64,000 bases of DNA from Pedobacter kyungheensis (GCF_000812965.1 NZ_JSYN01000004.1:267421-331420), one strand, 5' to 3'; counted from the first letter of the stretch, positions 1 through 9,223 are shown. Notes: generated by a model not told the origin, from the sequence alone. Numbers and translations are program-made.

Positions 1-1
1 C

Positions 2-580
2 AATAAGAAAGCCTTAATAAGCCTGGTTTTAGTAAGCGCAGCTGTACTTTGTTATGTCGCAGTTTATTCTAGCGCAAAAAATCTCGGCGGTGGCTGGGGC
101 GGACAAAACTTTTGGGATGGCGGAGCAAGAGTGCTCTATTCTTTCACTGCCGGTATGCTGGTTTATCGCTTTAATCTGATTATTAAAAATAAACTGGGCT
201 TTTTAGGTGTTACAGCACTGTTACTATTAGCTTTTTTATTTCCTTATAATGATGATTACAATTGGGTTACTGAGCCTATCATTGTATTGCTTTATTTCCC
301 TTTATTGGTAGCGTTAGGTGCGGGTGCCACATTAAGTCCGGCTTTAAAAAATACCTGCAGGCTGTCAGGCGAGATATCTTATCCACTTTATATGACGCAT
401 TATCCGTTTTTATGGATTTACCTTACTTATGTAGCTGTAGTGAAGCCAAAAGGCATGATGCTTTTTGGCGTTATTCCGGTTTCAGTCATACTACTTATTA
501 TTTTGGCTTACCTCATTATGCGGTTTATCGATATCCCTTTACGTAAATATTTGAAGGATAAATTTTTAAGTAAGGCTTAA
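2..580 (+). CDS. Acyltransferase-3 family membrane protein (5' truncated)
   Basis: The reading frame is open from base 2 with no start, so the N-terminal half lies outside the window. A GTG at 131 is only an internal codon. The visible ~190 residues hold several hydrophobic segments, and near the end 'ISYPLYMTHYPF', which matches the C-terminal motif of acyltransferase-3 (OafA/YrhL-like) proteins. Members transfer acetyl or other acyl groups to cell-surface sugars from the inner membrane. The stop at 578-580 is intact. The substrate cannot be told from this fragment. The family call is based on hydrophobicity pattern and the C-terminal motif. Confidence 0.75.
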   Translation, partial: NKKALISLVLVSAAVLCYVAVYSSAKNLGGGWGGQNFWDGGARVLYSFTAGMLVYRFNLIIKNKLGFLGVTALLLLAFLFPYNDDYNWVTEPIIVLLYFPLLVALGAGATLSPALKNTCRLSGEISYPLYMTHYPFLWIYLTYVAVVKPKGMMLFGVIPVSVILLIILAYLIMRFIDIPLRKYLKDKFLSKA

Positions 581-610
581 GGTTTAGCCATACAAATCAT
601 ATCAACAAGA

Positions 611-677
611 TAAAATGCTCGTGTGAACAGCCATAACCGGGAAACCAGGTACTAATCTGTGTATCTCGGGCATTTTA
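611..677 (+). other. Long inverted repeat, possible structured RNA or terminator
   Basis: TAAAATGCTCG (611-621) pairs with CGGGCATTTTA (667-677): 11 pairs with one G-U. The 45-nt loop contains a small ACC/GGT stem. It is in the 322-bp gap between the acyltransferase and thrS. The loop is long for a simple terminator, so a small RNA or 3'-UTR structure is also possible. I recognise no named RNA family. The rest of the gap holds only the thrS promoter. Confidence 0.3.
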
Positions 678-802
678 TTGCGTTTGGAACGGATATGAAG
701 CCTTTTATTGCGCTTCTACTTCGTTTAGTGTATAACGTCGGAGATTTTATAGAAAATCCCTGCTAATCCGTGCCTCCGTGGCGATGTGATATAAAGTAAA
801 TC

Positions 803-833
803 TTGCTTTTTGATCAATAAATCCATACCTTTG
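803..833 (+). promoter_or_regulatory. Bacteroidota-type promoter for thrS operon
   Basis: A perfect -7 box TACCTTTG (826-833; consensus TAnnTTTG) is preceded by TTG at 803-805 with a 20-base gap, which fits the Bacteroidota housekeeping sigma pattern. The thrS start is about 70 bases downstream. Confidence 0.65.
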
Positions 834-902
834 CACAAAATAAAATCACATTGTAAGTGATCTTTAAAACCATTTTATTTAAATTTTAAATCATAGTTGT
901 AG

Positions 903-2828
903 ATGATTAACATTACTTTACCTGACGGCTCTGTTCGTCAGTATGAAAAGGGCACTTCTGCCCATCAAATTGCATTATCAATTTCTGAAGGTTTAGCCCG
1001 TAACGTATTAGCCGCTGAGGTTAATGGCGAAGTTTGGGATTCAACAAGACCAATTGAGTCTGACTCATCTGTTAAATTGTTAACCTGGAACGATGCAGCT
1101 GGTAAATCAACTTTTTGGCATTCATCAGCCCACTTAATGGCCGAAGCCTTAGAAGCCCTTTATCCGGGAACTAAATTTGGTATTGGTCCGGCAATTGAAA
1201 CCGGTTTTTACTATGATGTAGATTTCGGAGATAAAGAATTCTCATCAGACGATTTCAAAGCCATCGAAACCAAAATGATTGAGTTGGCTAAGCAAAAGGA
1301 AACTTTTGTGCGCGAAAGTGTAAGCAAAGCTGATGCTGTCAAATATTTTACCGAGAAAGGCGATGAGTACAAACTCGATTTAATTGATGGTTTAGAGGAT
1401 GGGAAAATTACTTTCTATACTCAGGGTCAATTTACCGATTTATGCCGTGGTCCACACATTCCGAATACTGGTTTTGTAAAAGCTGTAAAACTGATGAATG
1501 TGGCTGGTGCTTACTGGCGTGGCGATGAAACTAAAAAACAGTTAACCCGTATATATGGCGTAACTTTCCCTAAGGCAAGCGAGCTTACCGAATATCTGGC
1601 TATGATTGAGGAAGCTAAAAAACGCGATCACCGTAAATTGGGTAAAGAACTCGAATTGTTTGCTTTCTCAGAAAAAGTGGGTATGGGTTTGCCATTGTGG
1701 TTGCCAAAAGGAACTGCTTTGCGCGAGCGTTTGGTTAATTTCTTAACTAAAGCACAGGCTAAAGCTGGTTACGAGCAAGTGGTTACACCACATATCGGTC
1801 ATAAAAACCTGTATGTAACTTCCGGTCACTGGGAAAAATATGGTAAAGATTCGTTTCAGCCAATTAAAACCCCGCAGGAAGGAGAGGAGTTCTTCTTAAA
1901 ACCGATGAACTGCCCGCACCACTGCGAGATTTATAAAACTAAACCACGTTCTTACAAAGATCTTCCGGTGCGTTTTGCTGAGTTCGGTACGGTATACCGT
2001 TACGAACAAAGTGGCGAGTTACATGGTTTAACCCGTGTACGTGGCTTTACTCAGGATGATGCACACTTGTTCTGTATGCCTGAACAGGTTAAAGACGAGT
2101 TTAAAAAAGTGATCGACCTGGTGCTTTATGTATTCAAATCTTTAGGTTTCGAAAACTATACTGCACAGGTTTCTTTAAGAGATCCTGAAAATAAAGCAAA
2201 GTACATTGGTTCTGATGAAAATTGGAAACTGTCGGAAACTGCAATTATCGAAGCAGCAGCAGAAAAAGGCTTGAACACCGTTGTAGAATACGGAGAAGCG
2301 GCATTTTATGGTCCTAAGCTCGATTTTATGGTTAAAGATGCCTTAGGCAGAAAATGGCAACTGGGCACTATTCAGGTAGATTATAACCTGCCTGAGCGTT
2401 TCGAACTGGAGTACACCGGCAGCGATAACCAGAAACACAGACCGGTAATGATTCACCGTGCGCCGTTTGGTTCGTTAGAAAGATTTATTGCCGTATTGAT
2501 TGAACATTGTGCCGGAAACTTCCCGTTATGGTTAAGTCCGGAGCAGTTTATCATTCTTCCTATTTCAGAAAAATATGAAGATTATGCAAAAAAAGTTTTA
2601 GATGAACTAAATAATTCCGATATTCGCGGGCTGATTGACTTTCGCGATGAGAAAATCGGTCGTAAAATACGCGACGCGGAGGTTAAAAAGATCCCATACA
2701 TGCTCATTATCGGCGATAAAGAGATGGCAGAAGGTAAAGTTTCTGTACGTAAACATGGTGAGGGAGATTTAGGCGAAATGACGTTGGAAGAGTTCAACAA
2801 TTTATTAAGAAAAGAAATAACAGTTTAA
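903..2828 (+). CDS. thrS: Threonine--tRNA ligase
   Basis: Charges tRNA-Thr with threonine in the cytoplasm. At 641 residues it is full length. Visible in order: an N-terminal TGS domain (about 1-60); the editing domain with HSSAH and the DLCRGPH motif, so misacylated Ser-tRNA(Thr) hydrolysis is probably retained; the class II core with the zinc Cys in MNCPHHC, motif 2 in [16 protein letters not shown] and motif 3 around [11 protein letters not shown]; then the anticodon-binding domain. It is the first gene of a thrS-infC-rpmI-rplT operon, only 17 bases before infC. The ATG at 903 is the only sensible start, with an A/T-rich, SD-poor leader. Confidence 0.98.
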   Translation: MINITLPDGSVRQYEKGTSAHQIALSISEGLARNVLAAEVNGEVWDSTRPIESDSSVKLLTWNDAAGKSTFWHSSAHLMAEALEALYPGTKFGIGPAIETGFYYDVDFGDKEFSSDDFKAIETKMIELAKQKETFVRESVSKADAVKYFTEKGDEYKLDLIDGLEDGKITFYTQGQFTDLCRGPHIPNTGFVKAVKLMNVAGAYWRGDETKKQLTRIYGVTFPKASELTEYLAMIEEAKKRDHRKLGKELELFAFSEKVGMGLPLWLPKGTALRERLVNFLTKAQAKAGYEQVVTPHIGHKNLYVTSGHWEKYGKDSFQPIKTPQEGEEFFLKPMNCPHHCEIYKTKPRSYKDLPVRFAEFGTVYRYEQSGELHGLTRVRGFTQDDAHLFCMPEQVKDEFKKVIDLVLYVFKSLGFENYTAQVSLRDPENKAKYIGSDENWKLSETAIIEAAAEKGLNTVVEYGEAAFYGPKLDFMVKDALGRKWQLGTIQVDYNLPERFELEYTGSDNQKHRPVMIHRAPFGSLERFIAVLIEHCAGNFPLWLSPEQFIILPISEKYEDYAKKVLDELNNSDIRGLIDFRDEKIGRKIRDAEVKKIPYMLIIGDKEMAEGKVSVRKHGEGDLGEMTLEEFNNLLRKEITV

Positions 2829-2845
2829 ATTAAAATAATACAAAT

Positions 2846-3415
2846 TTGGCATTAGGAAGACCAGGATTTAACAGGGGGCCACGTCCACCTTTTAAGAAAA
2901 AAGAAGCAGAGCATAACATTAATCAGTATATAAAATCGCCAGAAGTGCGTTTAGCTGGCGATAATGTTGAACCGGGGATTTATCCTTTGGCGAAAGCTTT
3001 GGCGCTTGCTGATGAACTGGAATTGGATTTGGTAGAGATTTCTCCAAATGCCGTACCACCGGTTTGTAGGATTATTGATTACAGTAAATTTGTTTACGAG
3101 CAAAAGAAAAAGCAAAAGGAAATTAAAGCTAATGCTAAACAAACTGTAATTAAGGAGATCCGTTTTGGTCCTAACACCAACGATCACGATTTCCAGTTTA
3201 AATTGAAACATGCGGTAAGCTTTTTAGAGAACGGCGAGAAAGTTAGGGCTTATGTGCATTTTAAAGGTAGAGCAATTGTGTACAAAGAGCAGGGAGAAAT
3301 TTTATTATTGAAATTTGCCCAGGCTTTGGAAGATGTAGGAAAAGTAGAGTTATTACCGAAGTTAGAAGGTAAACGTATGTTCCTTACTGTTGCGCCTAAA
3401 GTAGCAAAAAAATAA
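2846..3415 (+). CDS. infC: Translation initiation factor IF-3
   Basis: IF-3 binds the 30S subunit and checks initiator tRNA and start codon. The 189-residue product has the N-terminal domain (about 20-90, with [13 protein letters not shown]) and C-terminal domain ([14 protein letters not shown] onward) in normal order. The start must be TTG at 2846: the frame has a TAA at 2831 and only AAT/ACA codons between, and the protein starts with the expected MALGRPGF. A non-AUG start fits the known infC habit of rare start codons for IF-3 autoregulation. It lies between thrS and rpmI. Confidence 0.96.
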   Translation: MALGRPGFNRGPRPPFKKKEAEHNINQYIKSPEVRLAGDNVEPGIYPLAKALALADELELDLVEISPNAVPPVCRIIDYSKFVYEQKKKQKEIKANAKQTVIKEIRFGPNTNDHDFQFKLKHAVSFLENGEKVRAYVHFKGRAIVYKEQGEILLLKFAQALEDVGKVELLPKLEGKRMFLTVAPKVAKK

Positions 3416-3444
3416 AAACAATTTTATAAATTAAATAACAGGTT

Positions 3445-3645
3445 ATGCCAAAAATGAAAACCAATTCCAGTGCCAAAAAGCGTTTTTCGCTTACTGGAAC
3501 AGGTAAAATCAAAAGAAACAAAGCATACAAAAGTCACATCTTAACCAAGATGAGTACTAAACGTAAACGTGCGCTTGGAAATGCAGGAATTGTAACAGAT
3601 GCAGATTCAGGTAACGTAAAACGTATGCTTTGCATCGGAAAGTAA
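3445..3645 (+). CDS. rpmI: 50S ribosomal protein L35
   Basis: Small basic large-subunit protein of 66 residues, normal for L35. The start [14 protein letters not shown] is the family signature, followed by the K/R-rich core with [14 protein letters not shown]. It follows infC by 29 bases and precedes rplT, the classic infC-rpmI-rplT order. Confidence 0.97.
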   Translation: MPKMKTNSSAKKRFSLTGTGKIKRNKAYKSHILTKMSTKRKRALGNAGIVTDADSGNVKRMLCIGK

Positions 3646-3718
3646 TTCATTAATTTCACCAGGTATCAGGCATTAAAGTTCCTTAGTTGGACGCCGCTTA
3701 CCAAAAAACAACAACAAC

Positions 3719-4063
3719 ATGCCACGTTCGGTAAACGCAGTAGCTTCGAGAAGAAGAAGAAAAAAGATCCTTAATTTAGCCAAAGGTTATTGGGGAGCAA
3801 GAAGTAAGGTTTATACTGTTGCTAAAAACACAGTAGAAAAAGGTTTGCAATATGCATACCGTGACCGTAAAGTTAAGAAAAGAGAATTCCGCGGATTGTG
3901 GATCCAACGTATCAACGCTGGTGCACGTCAGCACGGTATTTCTTACTCTCAATTAATCGGTAAACTAGCTTCTAAAGAAATCGGTTTAAACCGTAAAGTA
4001 TTGGCTGATTTAGCAATGAATCACCCAGAAGCTTTCAAAGCTGTAATTGATGCAGTAAAATAG
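3719..4063 (+). CDS. rplT: 50S ribosomal protein L20
   Basis: L20 binds 23S rRNA early in large-subunit assembly and in several bacteria also represses its own operon. The 114-residue protein starts [16 protein letters not shown] and contains [20 protein letters not shown] and NRKVLADLA, both typical. The start at 3719 is preceded by an A-rich CAACAACAAC stretch instead of a Shine-Dalgarno sequence. The 73-base gap after rpmI could hold a leader site, but I could not assign a structure. A hairpin terminator follows at 4098. Confidence 0.97.
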   Translation: MPRSVNAVASRRRRKKILNLAKGYWGARSKVYTVAKNTVEKGLQYAYRDRKVKKREFRGLWIQRINAGARQHGISYSQLIGKLASKEIGLNRKVLADLAMNHPEAFKAVIDAVK

Positions 4064-4097
4064 AATTTTCGTTTCGACGATAATCATATTTAAAAAA

Positions 4098-4124
4098 GGG
4101 AACCAGACTGGTTCCCTTTTTTTT
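4098..4124. terminator. Bidirectional rho-independent terminator
   Basis: GGGAACCA (4098-4105), loop GAC, TGGTTCCC (4109-4116), then eight T. An A run at 4092-4097 gives a T run on the other strand, so the same hairpin can end both the rplT operon and the convergent YegP-like gene. Confidence 0.9.
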
Positions 4125-4130
4125 GTGCAT

Positions 4131-4460
4131 CTAACTTTGATCATCTGTGTCTGCATCTGGTGCATTCTTTTGAACAGATTCAATACCATTATCTCTTGCA
4201 GCTGTACTTTCATACATTTCGCTCGAGCCAATAATTTGTCCGTTGGTAGCTTTTAGGCTAAAATAGTACTTACCATTGCTCGAGGTTTTCTTTTCGAATT
4301 TAGAATCGTCTTGTGCGTTCTTTTTAACAGACTCGATGCCGTTTTCACAGCTTGATTTTGCTGCGTAACCTTCGCTGGCTAAAATAACCTGACCATTACC
4401 GGCTTTCAGATTAAACTGATATTCGCCGTTAGACCTTTTAGTAATTACAAATTTTCCCAT
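4131..4460 (-). CDS. YegP/DUF1508 family protein
   Basis: Small soluble protein of 109 residues made of two tandem DUF1508 (YegP) repeats. Repeat 1 has FVITKRSNGEYQFNLKAGNG and NGIESVKKNA. Repeat 2 has FEKKTSSNGKYYFSLKATNG and NGIESVQKNA. Each repeat folds as a short beta-sheet plus helix. The family is common but has no firm function. The C-terminus is acidic (DADTDDQS). It is a single gene ending at the shared terminator at 4098. The family call is secure, the role is not known. Confidence 0.9.
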   Translation of the reverse strand: MGKFVITKRSNGEYQFNLKAGNGQVILASEGYAAKSSCENGIESVKKNAQDDSKFEKKTSSNGKYYFSLKATNGQIIGSSEMYESTAARDNGIESVQKNAPDADTDDQS

Positions 4461-4588
4461 AATACTGATTTTAATTATCCGGTTTAAAATGCCTTATACT
4501 TAAGTTATAAAAGTTTGTAAGCAAAATCAATATGGGTATGAGAATTAAAGAAAACTTAACGCGGAATGTTATAGCGATAAAAAAGGGA

Positions 4589-4690
4589 TCGTCATTGCGA
4601 GAAGGCTTTTCAGCCGACGAAGCAATCTTACAACGGTCGCTACCAGCATACGCTTTAAGATTGCTTCGTCGTTCCTTCTCGCAATGACGA
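4589..4690. repeat. Palindromic REP/MITE-like repeat, copy 1
   Basis: Ends are TCGTCATTGCGAGAAGG and its exact inverse, CCTTCTCGCAATGACGA (17 bp). An inner inverted repeat, CGAAGCAATCTT / AAGATTGCTTCG, adds a second stem around a variable centre. The reverse complement of 63902-64000 matches it almost base for base in both arms (~40 and ~35 nt) and differs mainly in the centre. It lies just downstream of the metzincin-like gene, so it may also act as a terminator. There is no coding capacity. Confidence 0.85.
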
Positions 4691-4695
4691 ATTTT

Positions 4696-6309
4696 TTAAT
4701 ACAATCCCAGTTCTGCTAAGCTGGCAAACTGAAGGCCATCTTGCGCCGAATTAGCAATAATTTTAAAGTACTGGAAGGTTTTGGCGCTTCCAAAATCAAA
4801 GTACTGTGCACCGTTAACGTTTTGCGCAACATAATTATTTACCGAAGTAAAGTTAACGCCATCTGTGCTGGTTAACAGTTCGAAGTTTTTAATGGCCCTG
4901 CTTAAACCACTTCTTTGCGTTAAACTTAAACCTGTAGCGGTTTTCGAAGAACCTAAATTAATTACCACATTATGCGGGTAGGTAGTTGCGGAGGTTGACC
5001 AGCGAGAGTGCCAGTAAGTACTTGCGTTTCCATCAATTAACCTGATGGCCCTGCCGTTTGTTGCACCTTCGCCGCTGGTTTCTTCTGAACTAAATGAAGC
5101 AATGCTCCAGCCGGTTTTACTTAACTCGTTTTTAGTTGAGAATCCCAACACAGGTAAGCCACCCGAAAAGGTATAAGCATAAATCTGTTCGGTTACTGTG
5201 CCATTATCATGTACCAGTTTCACTTTCAGTTCGTAAGGAATACCATCAGCTTTTTCCTGCAAATCGGCAATAGGCATGACAACCCTGAAGCTATCTGTGC
5301 CAATTTTTTTCGATTCCCAGGTGATGGCATTATAATCTTTGTTAACGCCGGTACCTTCGTTATTTACATTGGGATCGTTGTAATACAAGATACTGGTTAC
5401 GTTACCCGTTGAGGTGAATTTTCCGGATACTACGATTGATGCCAGGCCGCTATCGTAACTGGCATAAATTTTAGGGATATTGGTAGTAACTGAGCCATAA
5501 TAGGTATTGGAGTTGTTGTTAAAAACCTGGTTGGCATTTAAAATGGCAGCATCGGCGGCAGTTAAAAAGGTCGGGCTTTTACCCAAGGTTCCGTTACCGG
5601 CCCACATTAATGCCATGCCCAGTGTTGAGTTTTCAGAAACTTTTTGTCTGTTGTGTGGTAAATTTAAGCCATGGCCCAGTTCGTGCACCATACCACCAAA
5701 CCAAACGCTGAAGCGATTACCTACCGTTGTGTTTAAGCCAAGGTTGGCAATATCCATTTCTTCATAATCAAGGGCGTAACACCAACGGCCGGTACCATAA
5801 AACGGACCACCGCTTGGCGTGCCATTCGAGCCGATGGAGTATCTAGGTATGATAATTAAAGTATGGTCGCTGGTTTTATCGGCAGGGTGGGCTGCAAAAT
5901 AAGCATTAACTTCGCTTGCAACTGCACCAGAACCACCTGAGTAAGGATAACTGCTTTTGGGCAAACTTCCTCTGATAGTTAGAATTTTTACGCCTCCAGA
6001 GCCATCATCGGCCAGGCCAAAAGTTTTGTTACCATAGCCATTCCTGTTCATTTCCTGTTTGTACCAGTCCTGGGTCCACAGTAAAAGGTCGCTTAATCTT
6101 TTTCTGTAACCTGCTAGGGTATCCAGATCATTTGGCACAAAATACACAACATTTACATTGCGCGTTTGTGTAACAATGTTTGCCGTTGCCATTTTGTGAC
6201 TAATGGTTGGCGTTTTTTCTTCTGGTTGTAAGGTTTCGGCCTTTTTACAAGATAGGGCAAACAGACAGGCGGAGACAAGGCCTGCAAAAAGTAGACTGTT
6301 TTTTTTCAT
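4696..6309 (-). CDS. Metzincin-like zinc metallopeptidase lipoprotein with C-terminal discoidin domain
   Basis: Predicted surface or periplasmic lipoprotein of 537 residues. A signal peptide ends in a lipobox (FALSC, Cys21). The zinc-binding motif HELGHGLNLPH is at 209-219 (His209, Glu210, His213, His219) and a Met-turn candidate (GMALM, 231-235) follows. The Gly usual before the third ligand in metzincins is Asn here. From about 400 to the end a F5/8 type C (discoidin) domain, with YWHSRW and final LAELGLY, probably binds glycan. The substrate is unknown and the exact M-family is uncertain. It is a monocistronic gene with a 616-bp upstream gap. Confidence 0.8.
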   Translation of the reverse strand: MKKNSLLFAGLVSACLFALSCKKAETLQPEEKTPTISHKMATANIVTQTRNVNVVYFVPNDLDTLAGYRKRLSDLLLWTQDWYKQEMNRNGYGNKTFGLADDGSGGVKILTIRGSLPKSSYPYSGGSGAVASEVNAYFAAHPADKTSDHTLIIIPRYSIGSNGTPSGGPFYGTGRWCYALDYEEMDIANLGLNTTVGNRFSVWFGGMVHELGHGLNLPHNRQKVSENSTLGMALMWAGNGTLGKSPTFLTAADAAILNANQVFNNNSNTYYGSVTTNIPKIYASYDSGLASIVVSGKFTSTGNVTSILYYNDPNVNNEGTGVNKDYNAITWESKKIGTDSFRVVMPIADLQEKADGIPYELKVKLVHDNGTVTEQIYAYTFSGGLPVLGFSTKNELSKTGWSIASFSSEETSGEGATNGRAIRLIDGNASTYWHSRWSTSATTYPHNVVINLGSSKTATGLSLTQRSGLSRAIKNFELLTSTDGVNFTSVNNYVAQNVNGAQYFDFGSAKTFQYFKIIANSAQDGLQFASLAELGLY

Positions 6310-6547
6310 CAGATAATTTTTAGGTTAGGAATTGATAATATGCAATTTGGTTAATAATGCCTTGTTTAACGTGCTGATCTCAGCCACATGTCCTGATCTT
6401 TTTTTAAGATCACATCATCAATATTTGCCAAACCTGGCCGCTATCTCTCAACTTTTTGATTAAAAATGATGCGTAATAAGTTAGTTTCTGCTTGTTTTGT
6501 AGTCCTTAAGTTACATACAGGAATTGTACTTCGTTAAAATAAATCAG

Positions 6548-6567
6548 CGCAAACGTTTGTGTTATAA
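6548..6567. promoter_or_regulatory. LacI-family-like operator 1
   Basis: CAAACGTTTG (6550-6559) is a perfect 10-bp palindrome with the central CG typical of LacI/CcpA-family operators, followed by TGTTATAATT. It faces an inverted partner 117 bp away and lies about 240 bp upstream of the minus-strand metallopeptidase gene. No LacI gene is in the window. Confidence 0.45.
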
Positions 6568-6656
6568 TTGTCTGAAATACATTTAATAATAATACCTGAA
6601 AAACATATGCTGTATATTTTCAGCGCTTTTTTCCATAAGCCAAAAAAATGTGTTGA

Positions 6657-6678
6657 TTATAACACGCAAACGTTTGAT
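6657..6678. promoter_or_regulatory. LacI-family-like operator 2
   Basis: CAAACGTTTG (6667-6676), preceded by ATTATAACACG. Read on the other strand it repeats operator 1 including the TTATAA flank, so the two sites form an inverted pair about 11 helical turns apart. That spacing would allow looping (inference). Confidence 0.45.
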
Positions 6679-6925
6679 TGTCTGGTTAAAGCAGACTTGT
6701 TGATCTTATGTTATTGCCGTAATTTTTGAGATGTAGTATTTGTGAGACTTGTTAGCTTTGTTTTTGCGGCTGAAGCAGCTAAATGGAAACAACAGTGTTT
6801 TTTTAAATCAAAAAATGGAAAGCCAGCAAATTAAATTTTGAGATAGGAGAGCGACCAGAAGCCAGATCACAGGTGTTAATTTGTGCTTCAGTAATCAAAA
6901 ATAATTAGAAAATAGCTGTAATCTT

Positions 6926-8377
6926 TTAGCCTAATGTATTGGTGAATTTCATTCTGATTCCACTTTGAAAGGAAAGGATAATTTTAAAGATTTCGACCAG
7001 TGTTACTTTTTCGATTTTAGTGAGTGTATCGATTTCAATAAAGTTATTGGGTGCTGCCTGATGGTTAATAATTAAATTGGCCTGGTGTTTTAATCTTAAA
7101 GCCATCAGGTAATAATAAGATTGCGAAAGTTCGTTAAACTGCCCTTCAGTAAAAACACCCAATTCTTTTAGGGTTTTTAAACGTTCGCCTGTGTTTTCTT
7201 TCTGAAATATCCTGTTTTGTAATGCATAAACCCGCGCCAGATCAACAATGGGCGTCATGGCTGTTTTAATATCGAAAACCTCTTTCTTATGTATTTTTTG
7301 CGTTCTGATGTTTCTGAAATAGGTAAGCGGAGGTTCGTACAACAGGGCATTTTTGGCCAGGTACACATAAAATTTTTCAATGGGCTTCTGCAGTTCTTCA
7401 TCTACGAAAGACCTCAAACTTTCCATGATGCTTAAATCGCCATAAATAGCCCGGCAATCAAAAAAAGCTGCAAATTTTACAGCTGCTTCAGGCAAAGCTT
7501 CTTCGATCCAGTTTTTGTAATTGTATTTCCAGTGCGATAAAGAGTGGGTCCAGTTGGGGTTGGTCGCCATGTAATCACCATCGCAATATACAAAGCCAAC
7601 ATAGTTTAATTTATCTGAAACCTGTGTAGCCAGGTCAAGGAAATAGGTGCGTACAGCAGCTCTTTTATCTTCCGGGGTATCTTCGTAAATAATGGCGTTA
7701 TCCTGATCGGTTTTAAGGCTTACTTCTTTACGTCCCTCGCTACCCAAAACCATAAACACAAATTTTGCAGGTGGTGGACCAAGTTTGGTAATTACCTCTT
7801 CAATAATTTTGAATGAAATGGTATCTGCAATGGTGGTAATAACTTCGTTAACAATTTTGGCATGCACGCCTCTGTTTAAGAGTTGTGCAACAATATGCGG
7901 TACTTTTTGCCATTTCAGTTTCAGATCGCTGGTGTTAACAGCCGATTTTACCGACTGAATAAAAACCAGGGGAGATTCCGCCTGCTCGCTTAACAGTCTA
8001 TTGCGGCTTAAAAAACCAACGTAATTGCCATTATCGTTAACCAGCAAATAGCGCGATTTTTTGCTGAACATCATCAAAATAGCCTCGTAAACGTAAGCAT
8101 CGGGTGTTATGGTTACAATATTGCGGTCCATAACAGTTTCAATAGCCAGACTGGTATTTAATTGTTTGGCAATCACTTCATCCCTTAACGTAATATCTGT
8201 TACGAAACCAAGATAAGCCTGCGATTCATCTTTTATAAAAAGACAGCTGGTCTTTTGCTCGGCCATTTTAATCGCGGCTTCAAAAATTGGTGTAGCAGGG
8301 CCGCAACTCACTATTTTTTTTAAGGTGATATCGCCGATACGGGCTGTATAAATGCGGTCGGCTAGTTTATCTTCCAT
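6926..8377 (-). CDS. CBS-domain DUF294 nucleotidyltransferase-like protein
   Basis: Cytoplasmic signalling protein of 483 residues. An N-terminal CBS pair (about 15-135) would bind an adenine nucleotide. It is followed by a DUF294 nucleotidyltransferase domain with GSEGRKEVSLKTDQDNAI, the GS...D.D catalytic pattern of the GlnD-like fold, and a C-terminal DUF294_C helical domain. Usual family members also carry an N-terminal cNMP domain, which is missing here. It overlaps the upstream DnaQ-like exonuclease gene by 11 bp, so the two are probably translated together. The family often pairs with this exonuclease; the substrate is unknown. Confidence 0.88.
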   Translation of the reverse strand: MEDKLADRIYTARIGDITLKKIVSCGPATPIFEAAIKMAEQKTSCLFIKDESQAYLGFVTDITLRDEVIAKQLNTSLAIETVMDRNIVTITPDAYVYEAILMMFSKKSRYLLVNDNGNYVGFLSRNRLLSEQAESPLVFIQSVKSAVNTSDLKLKWQKVPHIVAQLLNRGVHAKIVNEVITTIADTISFKIIEEVITKLGPPPAKFVFMVLGSEGRKEVSLKTDQDNAIIYEDTPEDKRAAVRTYFLDLATQVSDKLNYVGFVYCDGDYMATNPNWTHSLSHWKYNYKNWIEEALPEAAVKFAAFFDCRAIYGDLSIMESLRSFVDEELQKPIEKFYVYLAKNALLYEPPLTYFRNIRTQKIHKKEVFDIKTAMTPIVDLARVYALQNRIFQKENTGERLKTLKELGVFTEGQFNELSQSYYYLMALRLKHQANLIINHQAAPNNFIEIDTLTKIEKVTLVEIFKIILSFQSGIRMKFTNTLG

Positions 8378-9044
8378 TAAAAATACTTTTTAAAATTTTT
8401 TTGAATGAAAATGCTTCTGCTTTCTTCTTTTCGCGGTTAAAGTTGTGTTGCTGGCTATACACTGATGATAAACTGATTTTTTTGCTTTCTATCAGGTGAA
8501 AGAAAATTTTGGCTGCACTTAATGCATCAGCAAGAGCGTTATGCATATTCTCCGGCACCTCGTTAAATAATATGGCATAAAATTTATCAAGTTTGAGGTG
8601 ATTGATTACAGCATCGGTAATGTATAAGGCACTTGCTTTCATGGTGCAGAAAAACTGCAGGTCTTTAAAAACATTTTCCTTACCCATCCTAAATAATTCT
8701 ACGTTCACCATGTGATAATCGAGTTCAATAAAATGTCCTACAACCAAAGGCTTATACTGCTTAATATCTTCGTAAAACCTGAGCATAATTTCTTCTTTAT
8801 TTTCACCATGCAAGCGCAAATATTCTGCACTAATGTTGTGGATTTTTTGCGCTGCTTTATCAATATCAAAACCCGTATTGCTCAGGTAATGGTTTTCGCG
8901 TTTCACTTCCTGGTAATTGGCATCATAAATTATCCAGGCAATTTGAACAATATGCGGCCAGTTGTTTTCTTTAGCATAAGGTGCCGACCAATTTTTGGGC
9001 AGACCCGATGTTTCAGTATCAACTATGAGGAAATATGCTGACAA
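8367..9044 (-). CDS. DnaQ-like 3'-5' exonuclease (DEDDh)
   Basis: RNase T/DnaQ-fold exonuclease of 225 residues. All catalytic acids are visible: Asp9 and Glu11 in VDTETSG, the Asp in VGHFIELDYH, and His/Asp in HNALADA (DEDDh type). It has no polymerase part, so a stand-alone repair, RNA or nucleotide-turnover role is likely. The start is TTG at 9044: the frame upstream meets a stop within four codons and no ATG precedes the active-site strand. Its 3' end overlaps the DUF294 gene by 11 bp. It is divergent from the M16 peptidase pair. Confidence 0.88.
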   Translation of the reverse strand: MSAYFLIVDTETSGLPKNWSAPYAKENNWPHIVQIAWIIYDANYQEVKRENHYLSNTGFDIDKAAQKIHNISAEYLRLHGENKEEIMLRFYEDIKQYKPLVVGHFIELDYHMVNVELFRMGKENVFKDLQFFCTMKASALYITDAVINHLKLDKFYAILFNEVPENMHNALADALSAAKIFFHLIESKKISLSSVYSQQHNFNREKKKAEAFSFKKILKSIFNGR

Positions 9045-9223
9045 ATTGCTTGGTTAGTTTTTACAGTTAAAGGCTGATGTTTGATCAAAGGTAATTAATA
9101 AGGGCGATAAACGATAATAATTCAGTCAAAGCGCTGCACAGAAAATTATTTTCAAATTGTGAATATATTATTTGATAAAGTAAAAGATTTGCACTTATTT
9201 GCCGCAAAAAATGAATTGAAATT

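Larger units (their letters stand above)
6310..6925. other. 616-bp gene-free region with two LacI-type palindromes
   Basis: I see no coding frame of convincing quality here. The only clear signals are the two CAAACGTTTG palindromes at 6550 and 6667. The rest is A/T-rich leader upstream of the metzincin-like gene, plus the 3' end region of the DUF294 gene. Confidence 0.5.

Noticed and set aside
131..133. GTG as a start codon for the first gene
   Set aside because: The frame stays open to base 2 and the sequence before it is of the same membrane character.
3646..3718. Possible L20 autoregulatory leader between rpmI and rplT
   Set aside because: No clear pseudoknot or rRNA-like helix could be built by eye.
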